A DNA stretch of 6,702 bases from Actinomycetota bacterium (GCA_023475715.1 JAMCVO010000070.1:1-6702); one strand, 5' to 3'. Positions 1 to 5,764 are shown, numbered from the stretch's first letter. Notes: a model not told the origin generated them from the letters alone. Program-made: numbers and translations.

Positions 1-648
1 TTTCTTGCCTGCAAAACACTGGAACGTACCGGGAAAGAATCAAAAAAAGAGCTGCATGATTCTTTAAAAAAATTAAAGACGGATTATTTTGACCTATATC
101 AGTTCCATGCAGTAACAACACTTGAGGAAGTAAATCAGATCGTTGGTCCGGGTGGGGCACTCGGGACCTTTATTGAAGCAAAGGAGAAAGGACTTGTAAA
201 ATATCTTGGTTTCACTGCACATTCTGAAGAAGCAGCACTTGCAATGATTGACGCATATGATTTTGTGAGCATGCTATTTCCTCTTAATTGGGTATTATGG
301 TTTAAGCATAATTTCGGACCTGCAGTATTAAACAAGGCAAGGAGAAAGGAATGGCAATCCTTGGCTTTAAAAGCCTTAGCCAAAAGGGCTCTTAAAAAAG
401 GTGAAAAAACCAGGTGGAAAAAATGCTGGTATGTGCCTTCCGACAGCTATGAAGAAGCTTCGCCTGGATTGCGATTTACACTTTCCCTTCCGGTAACTTC
501 AGCAGTATCTCCAAGCCATGCTGAACTTCTTTGGCTTTCTTGCGATATAGCTGATAATTTCAAACCTGTAACAGATGAAGAAATTTCAACACTAAAAGAA
601 AAATCCAGAAATATCCATACAATATTCAAAGCCTTAAAAAATAATTAA
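1..648 (+). CDS. Aldo/keto reductase, 5'-truncated by the window edge
   Basis: The frame is open from base 1 to a TAA stop at 646-648 and gives 215 visible residues. The first visible residues are FLACKT, where K5 fits the catalytic Lys of the AKR tetrad. The helix with SLKKLKTDYFDLYQFH follows, and H36 fits the catalytic His. Next comes GLVKYLGFTAHS (about residues 67-78), typical of the strand and loop after the His in AKRs. The Asp and Tyr of the tetrad and the start of the barrel would lie in the missing N-terminus, probably 60-80 residues. The family are cytosolic NAD(P)H-dependent carbonyl reductases with a TIM-barrel fold; the substrate cannot be inferred. The C-terminus (TDEEISTLKEKSRN) resembles the normal end of short bacterial AKRs, and there is no C-terminal 4Fe-4S domain as found in some anaerobe members. 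It is the only plus-strand gene and converges on the minus-strand genes. Confidence 0.9.
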   Translation, partial: FLACKTLERTGKESKKELHDSLKKLKTDYFDLYQFHAVTTLEEVNQIVGPGGALGTFIEAKEKGLVKYLGFTAHSEEAALAMIDAYDFVSMLFPLNWVLWFKHNFGPAVLNKARRKEWQSLALKALAKRALKKGEKTRWKKCWYVPSDSYEEASPGLRFTLSLPVTSAVSPSHAELLWLSCDIADNFKPVTDEEISTLKEKSRNIHTIFKALKNN

Positions 649-651
649 ATC

Positions 652-765
652 TCAGGCGCACCCTTGCAATACATAATGCATAATATTTTTATAACCAAGA
701 TAGTTGCTGCATATACCGCAGTTCATCCCACAGGGTGCAATCAATTCTTTATTTAGATTTATCAT
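652..765 (-). pseudogene. Decayed N-terminal fragment of a DUF3795-type cysteine-rich protein
   Basis: An ATG at 765-763 opens a 37-codon frame ending in TGA at 654-652, just 3 bases from the stop of the converging aldo/keto reductase. The peptide includes KELIAPCGMNCGICSNYLG (residues 6-24). The run PCGMNCxxC is the hallmark of the N-terminus of DUF3795 proteins, which carry further Cys pairs and are usually well over 80 residues long. Here the second cysteine region survives only as QGCA before the stop, so most of the domain is missing. The function of the family is not known to me; metal binding by the cysteines is an inference. There is no good Shine-Dalgarno site. I read it as a remnant whose 3' part was lost. 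The alternative, a real 37-residue Cys-rich micropeptide, is less likely. Confidence 0.55.
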
Positions 766-897
766 TTTTATTACCAGTTTAAATTGTTTTAGCTTATTTT
801 CTATATAATAAATAACATCCTCGAAAATTAACTTCTACTCAACTATCTTAAATTCTAATCCCCTAATACTAATGCATTGCAGTATTTCTTGATCTTT

Positions 898-1428
898 TTA
901 TTTTCCTTTTTCAATTATTTTTACAGCTTTGGTATAAACATTCCTCACACCGGTATTTTTCTCGGTATTGATTATTTTTTCAAAGATTGGCAATAATTGT
1001 TTTTGAGTTTGAGCATTATGCTTGGCAATTTCAGTAAGAGCAAAAGCAGCGCACCACTTGATAACAGTGGTATTGGTTTTGTCATCGAGTGTATTTTTCA
1101 AAAGGTATGGGATTGCTCTGGCCGTTTTGTCAGGGTAATCTTTAGCCATATTGCCGATGGCTTCTGGCACACCCCATTTGACTCTTGGCAATGGGTAATT
1201 GATATATTTCAAAAGAATATCAATATAAGGTGCAAGCATATCTGGTTTTTGTACCGCAACATTCTTCATCACATCAGCACAAGTGCCTTTATCAACATCA
1301 TTCGCTGACTCAAAAAAAGCGATAAACTCGTTGGTTTGAATTTTGCCGGAAATAACTGCATCAACCAGCTTAATCTGCTTTTCCTTCGGTTTTATTTTTG
1401 ATTGCAGGACATCTTCAATAATTTTCAT
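898..1428 (-). CDS. HEAT-repeat protein (176 aa)
   Basis: The protein is almost entirely predicted helix with no signal peptide or membrane segment, so it is probably cytosolic. Helix pairs typical of HEAT repeats can be followed from about residue 50 to the end: one around 62-95 (DMLAPYIDILLKYINY, then VKWGVPEAIGNMAKDYP), one around 100-137 (AIPYLLKNTLDD, then VIKWCAAFALTEIAKH) and a last at 144-174. HEAT arrays are protein-interaction scaffolds; no partner or catalytic role can be read from the sequence. The ATG at 1428 is the only sensible start, but its ribosome site is poor (only AACAAG upstream), so translation may depend on coupling or on transcription from the zinc-ribbon gene 45 bases upstream. 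No clear terminator follows the stop. The product class is fairly secure; the role is unknown. Confidence 0.85.
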   Translation of the reverse strand: MKIIEDVLQSKIKPKEKQIKLVDAVISGKIQTNEFIAFFESANDVDKGTCADVMKNVAVQKPDMLAPYIDILLKYINYPLPRVKWGVPEAIGNMAKDYPDKTARAIPYLLKNTLDDKTNTTVIKWCAAFALTEIAKHNAQTQKQLLPIFEKIINTEKNTGVRNVYTKAVKIIEKGK

Positions 1429-1473
1429 AATCTTGTTAATTTAATATTTTTATATCAATATATTTTACGATTT

Positions 1474-1743
1474 CTACTTCCACCTCTTAAGTTTTGGTAG
1501 TATGTTTTCTGACATATGTCTTGCCATTTCTTCGGGCATTCCCATTTGAATGCCAAATTTTATATTTTTATCAATTTTCTGTTGCAGAGTAATTCCTTCA
1601 TCTAAGAATTTACCATCTTGAAAACAGTGGAAACAATATTCTTCACTTTTGCTTTTATCTTTATTTGTGCCAAAATATTCATCTTTTGTGAGTGGCATAC
1701 CACAACTTTGGCAAATTGGGTCTTGTGATTGTGTTATACTCAT
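1474..1743 (-). CDS. Small putative zinc-ribbon protein (89 aa)
   Basis: The sequence starts near-directly with CQSCGMPL (C11 and C14) and has a second knuckle CFHC (C37 and C40), giving a CxxC-x22-CxxC treble-clef or ribbon that should bind one Zn2+. This matches the pattern of the 'putative zinc ribbon' family (PF12674-like), in which CxSCGMPL and YCxxC(F/Y)xDGxF are the conserved parts; here the second is YCFHCFQDGKF. The helical C-terminal half (about 53-89) contains GMPEEMARHMSENILPKLKRW, also usual for the family. Its function is not established; DNA or protein binding is possible. The ATG start is supported by a strong ribosome site (AGAGGTG, 7 bases upstream). It is first in an apparent two-gene unit with the HEAT-repeat gene. 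Confidence 0.88.
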   Translation of the reverse strand: MSITQSQDPICQSCGMPLTKDEYFGTNKDKSKSEEYCFHCFQDGKFLDEGITLQQKIDKNIKFGIQMGMPEEMARHMSENILPKLKRWK

Positions 1744-1750
1744 AAGTTTT

Positions 1751-1757
1751 CACCTCT
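1751..1757 (-). promoter_or_regulatory. Shine-Dalgarno site of the zinc-ribbon gene
   Basis: AGAGGTG reads toward the gene with a 7-base spacer (AAAACTT) before the ATG. It is one of the strongest ribosome sites in the window and fixes the start at 1743. Confidence 0.75.
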
Positions 1758-1787
1758 TTTTTTGTATGCATAGTAAAAAAAATTAAC

Positions 1788-1816
1788 ACTATAATTATTT
1801 TACCAGTATCTATAAA
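1788..1816 (-). promoter_or_regulatory. Possible sigma70-type promoter of the zinc-ribbon/HEAT unit
   Basis: On the minus strand TTTATA (-35, 4 of 6 to consensus) is followed after 17 bases by TATAGT (-10, 5 of 6), placing a start of transcription about 40 bases before the ATG at 1743. The region is very AT-rich, so chance matches are common. Spacing and position are right, but the call is weak. Confidence 0.3.
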
Positions 1817-1855
1817 ATTATTTAAATAAAAATTGATTAAAAGAAATTAATTTCG

Positions 1856-2035
1856 TTAAGATAATAGATGGTGAGTAGCATGGTAGTATAAAGCATTAAG
1901 TTTGTGGCTGTGGTCAACCTGAACTTCAGCTATAACTTTTAATTGACTTTGGAATTCTTCAAGCAGCATCTTACTATGCCTTTTGATTTCTTCAGTTTGT
2001 TCAGTTAAAAGTTTTTTAAAATCTTTTTCTTCCAT
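1856..2035 (-). CDS. Small hydrophilic coiled-coil-like protein (59 aa), possibly truncated
   Basis: ATG at 2035-2033 opens a 59-codon frame ending in TAA at 1858-1856. The product is highly charged and helical: MEEKDFKKLLTEQTEEIK at the start, then a stretch with leucines and valines at heptad-like spacing (LLEEFQSQLKVIAEV, about 24-38). It ends in a His/Tyr-rich tail with HSHKLNALYYH. It resembles the N-terminal part of longer coiled-coil hypothetical proteins seen in uncultured bacteria, where a charged helix continues past this point, so it may be a truncated copy; this is recalled similarity, not a search. No good Shine-Dalgarno site is seen. TATAAT at 2050-2045, only 9 bases before the ATG, would give an almost leaderless message if it is a -10 box, but no convincing -35 accompanies it. 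Function unknown. Codon choice looks like the neighbouring genes. Confidence 0.5.
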   Translation of the reverse strand: MEEKDFKKLLTEQTEEIKRHSKMLLEEFQSQLKVIAEVQVDHSHKLNALYYHATHHLLS

Positions 2036-2050
2036 TGTTTGTTTATTATA

Positions 2051-2275
2051 TCATGGAAATAAAAACAACTTTAGTGAAAAACTATAATTAACGATAATTC
2101 CTTGCTGCAGTTGGAGATGATTCCGAAAATATTTATTCCATTTTATCTGCAAAAGCACTAAATCCCAATATTTTGGCCTTCTTTTTAGTGCCCAAACACT
2201 GAAATCTAATCTAAATGGGGGTGTAACAGGAATTGTAAAATATTCAGATATCTTACTGGACATATCAATTATCAT
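2051..2275 (-). pseudogene. N-terminal remnant of a DNA-3-methyladenine glycosylase 2 family protein
   Basis: The 74-codon frame starts with ATG at 2275 and ends with TGA at 2053-2051. Residues 9-34 contain ISEYFTIPVTPPFRLD and then FSVWALKRRP. The run PFRLDxxVWALRRRP is, from memory, the N-terminal signature of bacterial AlkA-like DNA-3-methyladenine glycosylase 2 proteins, where it is followed by a DRWDG motif and the helix-hairpin-helix catalytic domain. Here similarity stops directly after KRRP. The remaining 40 residues are unlike the family, and no HhH motif or catalytic Asp follows. I infer a broken gene whose 3' part was deleted or frame-shifted. It begins 24 bases after the BFD gene stop and lacks a good ribosome site, so any translation would be by read-through from the redox operon. 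The alternative is an unrelated small ORF. Confidence 0.45.
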
Positions 2276-2298
2276 ATTTCAAAAATACTCTGAACATG

Positions 2299-2562
2299 TT
2301 ATCTTTCCCAGCATTTCACCTTTATTGGTCTGACAGGTGGTCTGGTTGTAAATGGCGTAATTTCATCAATTCCCTTCCCTGTTTCTTTACTTATTATTCT
2401 TGCAATAAGGCTATAACATGTCTTATTTTGACAAAGCCCCATTCCGGCCCGTGTCATTCTTTTTACAGCATCAGTATTATGGGCACCTTCCCTAATTGCT
2501 TTTTTAATTTCTCCTAAAGTTATTTCCTCACATCTGCATATTATTATATTATCTTCATTCAT
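2299..2562 (-). CDS. BFD-type [2Fe-2S]-binding protein (87 aa), redox-complex subunit
   Basis: A bacterioferritin-associated-ferredoxin-like (Fer2_BFD) domain fills the protein. The four cluster ligands are C9 and C11 (ICRCEEI) and C44 and C49 (GLCQNKTC), the CxC-x32-CxxxxC spacing typical of the fold. The C-terminal TRPPVRPI is like the end of BFD domains found at the C-terminus of HcnB, OoxA/NoxA and related alpha subunits, which supports a role in the same kind of complex rather than in iron storage. Here the domain is a separate gene, whereas in HcnB-like proteins it is fused to the FAD domain. It should pass electrons within the complex formed with the three genes upstream. The ATG at 2562 has a fair ribosome site (GAAGGGA, about 8 bases away). 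It is the last gene of the operon, 63 bases after the 4Fe-4S gene. Confidence 0.88.
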   Translation of the reverse strand: MNEDNIIICRCEEITLGEIKKAIREGAHNTDAVKRMTRAGMGLCQNKTCYSLIARIISKETGKGIDEITPFTTRPPVRPIKVKCWER

Positions 2563-2625
2563 TATTTATCCCTTCAAAAAATAGCATTATTTTTTAATTC
2601 CACTAAATTGAATTAAATCTGATAA

Positions 2626-3108
2626 TCAAACAGCCAGTTTAAAAAATCTTACATCATCGGAAAACTTTTTAGGAACAGCAATCGCTGCAAGAGCAGTCTT
2701 ATTAAAATTCTTACTTGCACTAACTCTGATAACCCTACCTTCACATACAGATTCACCTTGCCTGTTAAGTCCCATGACTTTGGCACCCTTCACTGGCAGT
2801 GGCAGCAGTTCATAGGGGATTGTAATCAAGGCCTCCGTATCCGAATAAGTCTTATCAATTATAAATATCGCAAGTCCGGGACAAACTACGGCACATTTGC
2901 CGCAACCGGTGCAAACTTCATTAAATGAGGGTAAATTTGTAATAGGGTCACCCACTTTTATGGAACCTTTTGGGCATGCCGTTTCGCAAGGGTTACATGG
3001 AATTTCCTCCATACATTCTATTACAGCAACAGCTCCCTCGTTTAACCTCTGTTCTGATGGATAACCATTTAATTTCTTAAGTTTTTCCAGATATTTTTTA
3101 TCAAACAT
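2626..3108 (-). CDS. 4Fe-4S ferredoxin-like electron-transfer subunit (160 aa)
   Basis: Two cluster-binding stretches are visible. The second is classical: C66-x2-C69-x2-C72-x3-C76-P (CTGCGKCAVVCP). The first is modified: C38-x2-C41-x3-C45-P, with E35 where the first Cys would be, but C32 stands six residues before C38 and could be the missing ligand, so two [4Fe-4S] clusters are likely. Residues 90-160 form a beta-rich tail with no cysteine motif and end in the hydrophobic strand VRFFKLAV; this tail is longer than in simple ferredoxins. There is no signal peptide, so it is cytosolic. The start is ATG at 3108, and the stop codon of the upstream FAD gene forms part of its ribosome site (TAGGAG), suggesting coupled translation across a 13-base gap. 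By context it relays electrons between the FAD subunit and an outside acceptor; the acceptor is unknown. Confidence 0.88.
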   Translation of the reverse strand: MFDKKYLEKLKKLNGYPSEQRLNEGAVAVIECMEEIPCNPCETACPKGSIKVGDPITNLPSFNEVCTGCGKCAVVCPGLAIFIIDKTYSDTEALITIPYELLPLPVKGAKVMGLNRQGESVCEGRVIRVSASKNFNKTALAAIAVPKKFSDDVRFFKLAV

Positions 3109-3121
3109 TTGTTATTTTCTC

Positions 3122-4207
3122 CTAGGTATAGTATTTTTTAATTACTTTTTCTTTGGCCTCTTGTCTTAGATTTCCAAATGGTCCTTGCCTCAGCATCCTG
3201 AGCCTTCTCCGTGCTTCAGTTACCATACTAAGACCTTTTTTCTTTTCAATTTTTCTAAGCGCGAGACTTACTGCTATTCCGGCAAGCTTACCTTCTTCCA
3301 TTGCTGTAGAAGCCTCTTCTATACCTGTAACATCTCCAGCAACATAGATGCCATTTATATTTGACTGCATATTATCATCATGAATTGGAATAAAACCTCC
3401 AAGTTCAGGTAAATATTCAAATTTTATTCCTGTCATCCAGCATAATTCATTTAAAGGCCTTAAACCTACTGCAATACATACAAGATCCACATTAAATATC
3501 TCTTCGCTCCCGGCTATAACATCGAAATTCTTATCAATTTTTGCAATTTCCACATTTTCAACAAATTTGTCTCCCATAGCCCTGGTTATTGTATGAGAGG
3601 TTAGAATCTTAACTCCCATCCTTGCAATCTTTGATGCATGAACCATATATCCACTAACATGATCCATGGCTTCGATAACTGCTGCAACATTTGCTCCAGC
3701 CTGTATGAGCTGATAAGAAACAATAAGCCCAACATTTCCTGAACCAATAGTTAAAACTCTGTTTCCAGGTAAAACCCTGTTAACATTAATCATTGTTTGC
3801 ACAGCACCAGCACCCATAATATTGGGTAGTGTCCATCCGGGGAATGAAAGAGAATTCTCTATAGCGCCAGTTGCAATGACAATTTTATCAGCCTCAACTA
3901 TTGAAACTTTTTCATTATCAGAAATTCCAAGTTTCAAATCTGAAAAAAGCCCCCATACAACATTATCAAGCAATACTTTTACGCCGTACTTTTTTGCATC
4001 ATCAAGCAGCATATTTCCAATTTCAAAACCTCTGGTTCCAGCCAGATGTTCTTCAGAACCAAAAAATCTGTGAATTTGTTTAAAAAGCTGTCCACCTGGT
4101 TTCTTATTCTCGTCAATTACTGTTACGTCAACACCATTTTTAGCTGCTTCTACTGCAGCACTTAACCCTGCAGGCCCAGCACCTATAACTGCAAGTTCGG
4201 TTTTCAA
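3122..4207 (-). CDS. FAD/NAD(P)-dependent oxidoreductase, HcnB/OoxA-like alpha subunit (361 aa)
   Basis: This is a two-dinucleotide-domain flavoprotein of the pyridine nucleotide-disulfide oxidoreductase class. An N-terminal FAD site GAGPAG is at 9-14, followed by an acidic residue at the strand end (VIDE, 30-33) and PGGQL. ATGA is at 112-115, a second nucleotide-binding loop GSGNVG is at 155-160, and the closing FAD motif VAGDVTG is at 289-295. There is no redox-active CxxC, so it is not a thioredoxin or disulfide reductase. The arrangement and the PGGQLFKQIHRFFGS segment resemble the alpha subunits of hydrogen cyanide synthase, opine oxidases and proline or hydroxyproline dehydrogenases. 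A basic C-terminal tail (TEARRRLRMLRQGPFG) is also seen there. The BFD domain often fused to such subunits is a separate gene here. The start is TTG, overlapping the TGA of the gene before as TTGA, with a strong ribosome site. Confidence 0.88.
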   Translation of the reverse strand: MKTELAVIGAGPAGLSAAVEAAKNGVDVTVIDENKKPGGQLFKQIHRFFGSEEHLAGTRGFEIGNMLLDDAKKYGVKVLLDNVVWGLFSDLKLGISDNEKVSIVEADKIVIATGAIENSLSFPGWTLPNIMGAGAVQTMINVNRVLPGNRVLTIGSGNVGLIVSYQLIQAGANVAAVIEAMDHVSGYMVHASKIARMGVKILTSHTITRAMGDKFVENVEIAKIDKNFDVIAGSEEIFNVDLVCIAVGLRPLNELCWMTGIKFEYLPELGGFIPIHDDNMQSNINGIYVAGDVTGIEEASTAMEEGKLAGIAVSLALRKIEKKKGLSMVTEARRRLRMLRQGPFGNLRQEAKEKVIKKYYT

Positions 4208-4524
4208 TTTTTATTCTCCTTCCAATTACCAAGGCCTTTCTGAGTATTTATAACCATCCCAACTTCTACAGGTGTCACACAAGTTCTGACATTAGGTTTG
4301 CCGTTTACCTCCATAACACAATCAGTACATCTTCCTATTGCACAAAATAAACCTCTTGGTTCATTATATTTAGATGTGTATCTAAAAATCTTAATTCCGG
4401 AGGCAACAAGAGCTGAGGCAATCATTTCACCTTCATATGCTTTGATAATCTTGCCGTCAACTATTACTTCAACCTCTTTGCTTTTTATTTCTTCACCTAA
4501 AATCGGGTGATTGTTAATTCTCAA
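4204..4524 (-). CDS. [2Fe-2S]-binding subunit, Fer2_4 type (HcnA/OoxX-like, 106 aa)
   Basis: A plant-type [2Fe-2S] ferredoxin fold is indicated by a beta-rich N-terminus with VEVIVDGKIIKAYEGE and by the cluster loop C61-x4-C66-x2-C69-x12-C82 (FCAIGRCTDC, then NVRTC), numbered from the start chosen here. This is the pattern of the small (2Fe-2S) subunits of sarcosine oxidase, HcnA and D-hydroxyproline dehydrogenase gamma proteins. It should sit in a cytosolic complex with the FAD protein that follows. The frame is open up to a TTG at 4539, but an excellent ribosome site (AGGGAGG) lies inside that extension. Five bases after it is another TTG at 4524, so I take 4524 as the start; the longer reading would add 5 residues (111 aa). 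It is the first gene of the four-gene operon and overlaps the next gene by 4 bases. Confidence 0.87.
   Translation of the reverse strand: MRINNHPILGEEIKSKEVEVIVDGKIIKAYEGEMIASALVASGIKIFRYTSKYNEPRGLFCAIGRCTDCVMEVNGKPNVRTCVTPVEVGMVINTQKGLGNWKENKN
4216..4223 (-). promoter_or_regulatory. Shine-Dalgarno site for the TTG start of the FAD oxidoreductase
   Basis: GGAAGGAG lies 8 bases before the TTG at 4207 and inside the last codons of the upstream [2Fe-2S] gene. Because the start codon is weak and overlaps the previous stop, this site is what supports the start and points to coupled translation. Confidence 0.75.
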
Positions 4525-4529
4525 TTTTG

Positions 4530-4536
4530 CCTCCCT
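4530..4536 (-). promoter_or_regulatory. Shine-Dalgarno site that sets the TTG start at 4524
   Basis: AGGGAGG is a near-perfect anti-16S match followed by the 5-base spacer CAAAA and TTG. It lies downstream of the alternative TTG at 4539, which has no such site before it. It is the ribosome site of the first gene of the redox operon. Confidence 0.75.
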
Positions 4537-4715
4537 CAATTATTAAAAACTATTATGATGGTTTAACAGCAGATAAATTTAAGCTATTTGCTTCCTAAAT
4601 AATAAAATGGTTCTTGAAACAGATAAGGCTAAAATGATGGTGTTAAAATGCAAAAGCTTATCAATAAACCTCATAAAACTTGTACTACTATGTTATTTTT
4701 CACAATTTCTCAATT
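4537..4715. other. Non-coding leader region upstream of the redox operon
   Basis: This stretch should hold the promoter of the four-gene redox operon, since a terminator of the upstream gene ends at its left-hand neighbour. No convincing -35/-10 pair is visible; a CATAAT near 4553 on the minus strand has no good -35 partner. A 31-codon minus-strand frame (MRFIDKLLHF...) lies within it but has no ribosome site or recognisable motif. I see no riboswitch or RNA gene here. Confidence 0.4.
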
Positions 4716-4760
4716 AAAAAAATAGGAACTATCTCCTGATAATTATAAGAGATAGTTCCT
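4716..4760 (-). terminator. Intrinsic terminator of the SIMPL lipoprotein gene
   Basis: A perfect 12-base inverted repeat (4724-4735 and 4749-4760, AGGAACTATCTC and its complement) surrounds a 13-base loop. Read on the minus strand, the hairpin is followed by A and then seven Ts (4722-4716), the layout of a Rho-independent terminator. It begins 48 bases after the SIMPL gene stop. On the plus strand no T-run follows, so it is one-directional. It separates the SIMPL gene from the redox operon. Confidence 0.85.
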
Positions 4761-4808
4761 TAAAAATGCAATTAATGAAATCGTATCAATAAATGATCCC
4801 GCTGGTGT

Positions 4809-5597
4809 TTATTTGGTAAACATAAACACTACTGTAATATTTGCCATCACTTCGACCTCTGTCGGCAAAATAGGAGGCGGGTTAACAGCTCCAGCTTTTG
4901 CTGCTGATTCAGCCTGCAAAGAAATTATTGGACCTGGAACGCTTACTCCGCTTTCCGTAACATAGGAAATTTTATCTATTTTCAATCCCATTGATTGAGC
5001 TATTGCATTAGCTTTATCTGTAGCATCTTTTGTGGCTATTGCCAGGGCATCATTTACTGCTTTCTTTCTTGTACTATCTGTCAGATCAAATCCTACAGAT
5101 GAAATATTGGTTGCACCTGACTGGGTTGCCGTTGCAATAATTTCTCCGATTTTTCCAATATCAGTGGTTTTTACCCTAACGGTGCTTGCAACCTGATATG
5201 CATATAACTTTGGAGGCTGGTTCTGGTTGCTGTAATCATATAACGGAGTGAGGTTATAACCAACGGTCTGTATTGTCATGTTTGCAGCATTTATCTTCTT
5301 AATTGCGTCAATAACCTTATTTGAAATTGTACTGTTTGTATTTACCGCATCCTGGGTCGTTGGTTTTTCTGTAACAATTCCTATATCTGCAACAACCTGA
5401 TCCGGGACTATCTTTATATCTCCGGCACCGCTAACAGATATGGTATTTTCCAGAATTTGACTGGCACTTTCTGAATTAGCGGTTGGAGTAATTCCCGGAA
5501 TTTGACTTCCTATACACCCGGTCAGAGGTATCAATATTAATAGTGCAACAGACATCATTATAATTATCTTAATGATGTTGTTTTTATTTTTTAGCAT
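4809..5597 (-). CDS. SIMPL (DUF541) domain lipoprotein (262 aa)
   Basis: The N-terminus has a basic stretch (KNKNNIIK), a hydrophobic core (IIIMMSVALLILIP) and a lipobox LTGC with C28, so it should be processed by signal peptidase II and anchored as a lipoprotein on the outer face of the membrane. After a Ser/Thr-rich linker, the SIMPL/DUF541 domain runs from about residue 52 to the end: ISVSGAGDIKIVPDQVVADIGIVTE is its typical opening, with a later section on LYAYQVASTVRVKTTDIGKIGEII. The family includes YggE/BP26-like periplasmic or surface proteins that form ring-like oligomers; oxidative-stress roles have been proposed for some, but the biochemical role is unclear. The ATG is preceded by AAGGAG with a 9-base spacer. 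The gene stands alone, with a good promoter before it and a terminator after. Confidence 0.9.
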   Translation of the reverse strand: MLKNKNNIIKIIIMMSVALLILIPLTGCIGSQIPGITPTANSESASQILENTISVSGAGDIKIVPDQVVADIGIVTEKPTTQDAVNTNSTISNKVIDAIKKINAANMTIQTVGYNLTPLYDYSNQNQPPKLYAYQVASTVRVKTTDIGKIGEIIATATQSGATNISSVGFDLTDSTRKKAVNDALAIATKDATDKANAIAQSMGLKIDKISYVTESGVSVPGPIISLQAESAAKAGAVNPPPILPTEVEVMANITVVFMFTK

Positions 5598-5635
5598 CTG
5601 TCTTTGCTCCTTACTAAATAATTTTCTTTAAATTT

Positions 5636-5664
5636 AATATATAATTTCGTATATTGCACTTCAA
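5636..5664 (-). promoter_or_regulatory. Sigma70-type promoter of the SIMPL lipoprotein gene
   Basis: On the minus strand TTGAAG (5664-5659, 4 of 6 to TTGACA) is followed by exactly 17 bases and TATATT (5641-5636, 5 of 6 to TATAAT). An A/T-tract region (about 5665-5700) lies just upstream and could act as an UP element. Transcription would start near 5629, leaving a leader of about 30 bases with the AAGGAG ribosome site. The whole region is AT-rich, but spacing and position are good. Confidence 0.6.
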
Positions 5665-5764
5665 AACTGGGGTATTTTAATTAAAATTTTAATTTTATTA
5701 GTTTATTTTAGCTTTTTTATGTGGTATAAGATAGCATCCTTAAAATTGGTTCGATTCAATATTT

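Noticed and set aside
657..740. GCACCCT and AGGGTGC about 70 bases apart downstream of the aldo/keto reductase
   Set aside because: A 7-base match at this distance is expected by chance and lies inside the DUF3795 remnant, which explains the bases.
865..886. Hairpin AATACT / AGTATT between the HEAT gene stop and the DUF3795 remnant
   Set aside because: Only a 6-base AT-rich stem with a 10-base loop and no clean T-run on either strand; too weak to call a terminator.
2299..2562. Bacterioferritin-associated ferredoxin acting in iron storage
   Set aside because: No bacterioferritin gene nearby, and the RPPVRPI tail and operon context match redox-complex BFD domains instead.
4570..4670. 31-codon minus-strand frame (MRFIDKLLHF...) upstream of the redox operon
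   Set aside because: No ribosome site, no recognised motif, and it lies in a region expected to be an untranslated leader.
5680..5693. 14-base palindrome ATTAAAATTTTAAT upstream of the SIMPL promoter
   Set aside because: Simple AT palindrome in a very AT-rich spacer; not evidence of an operator or terminator on its own.
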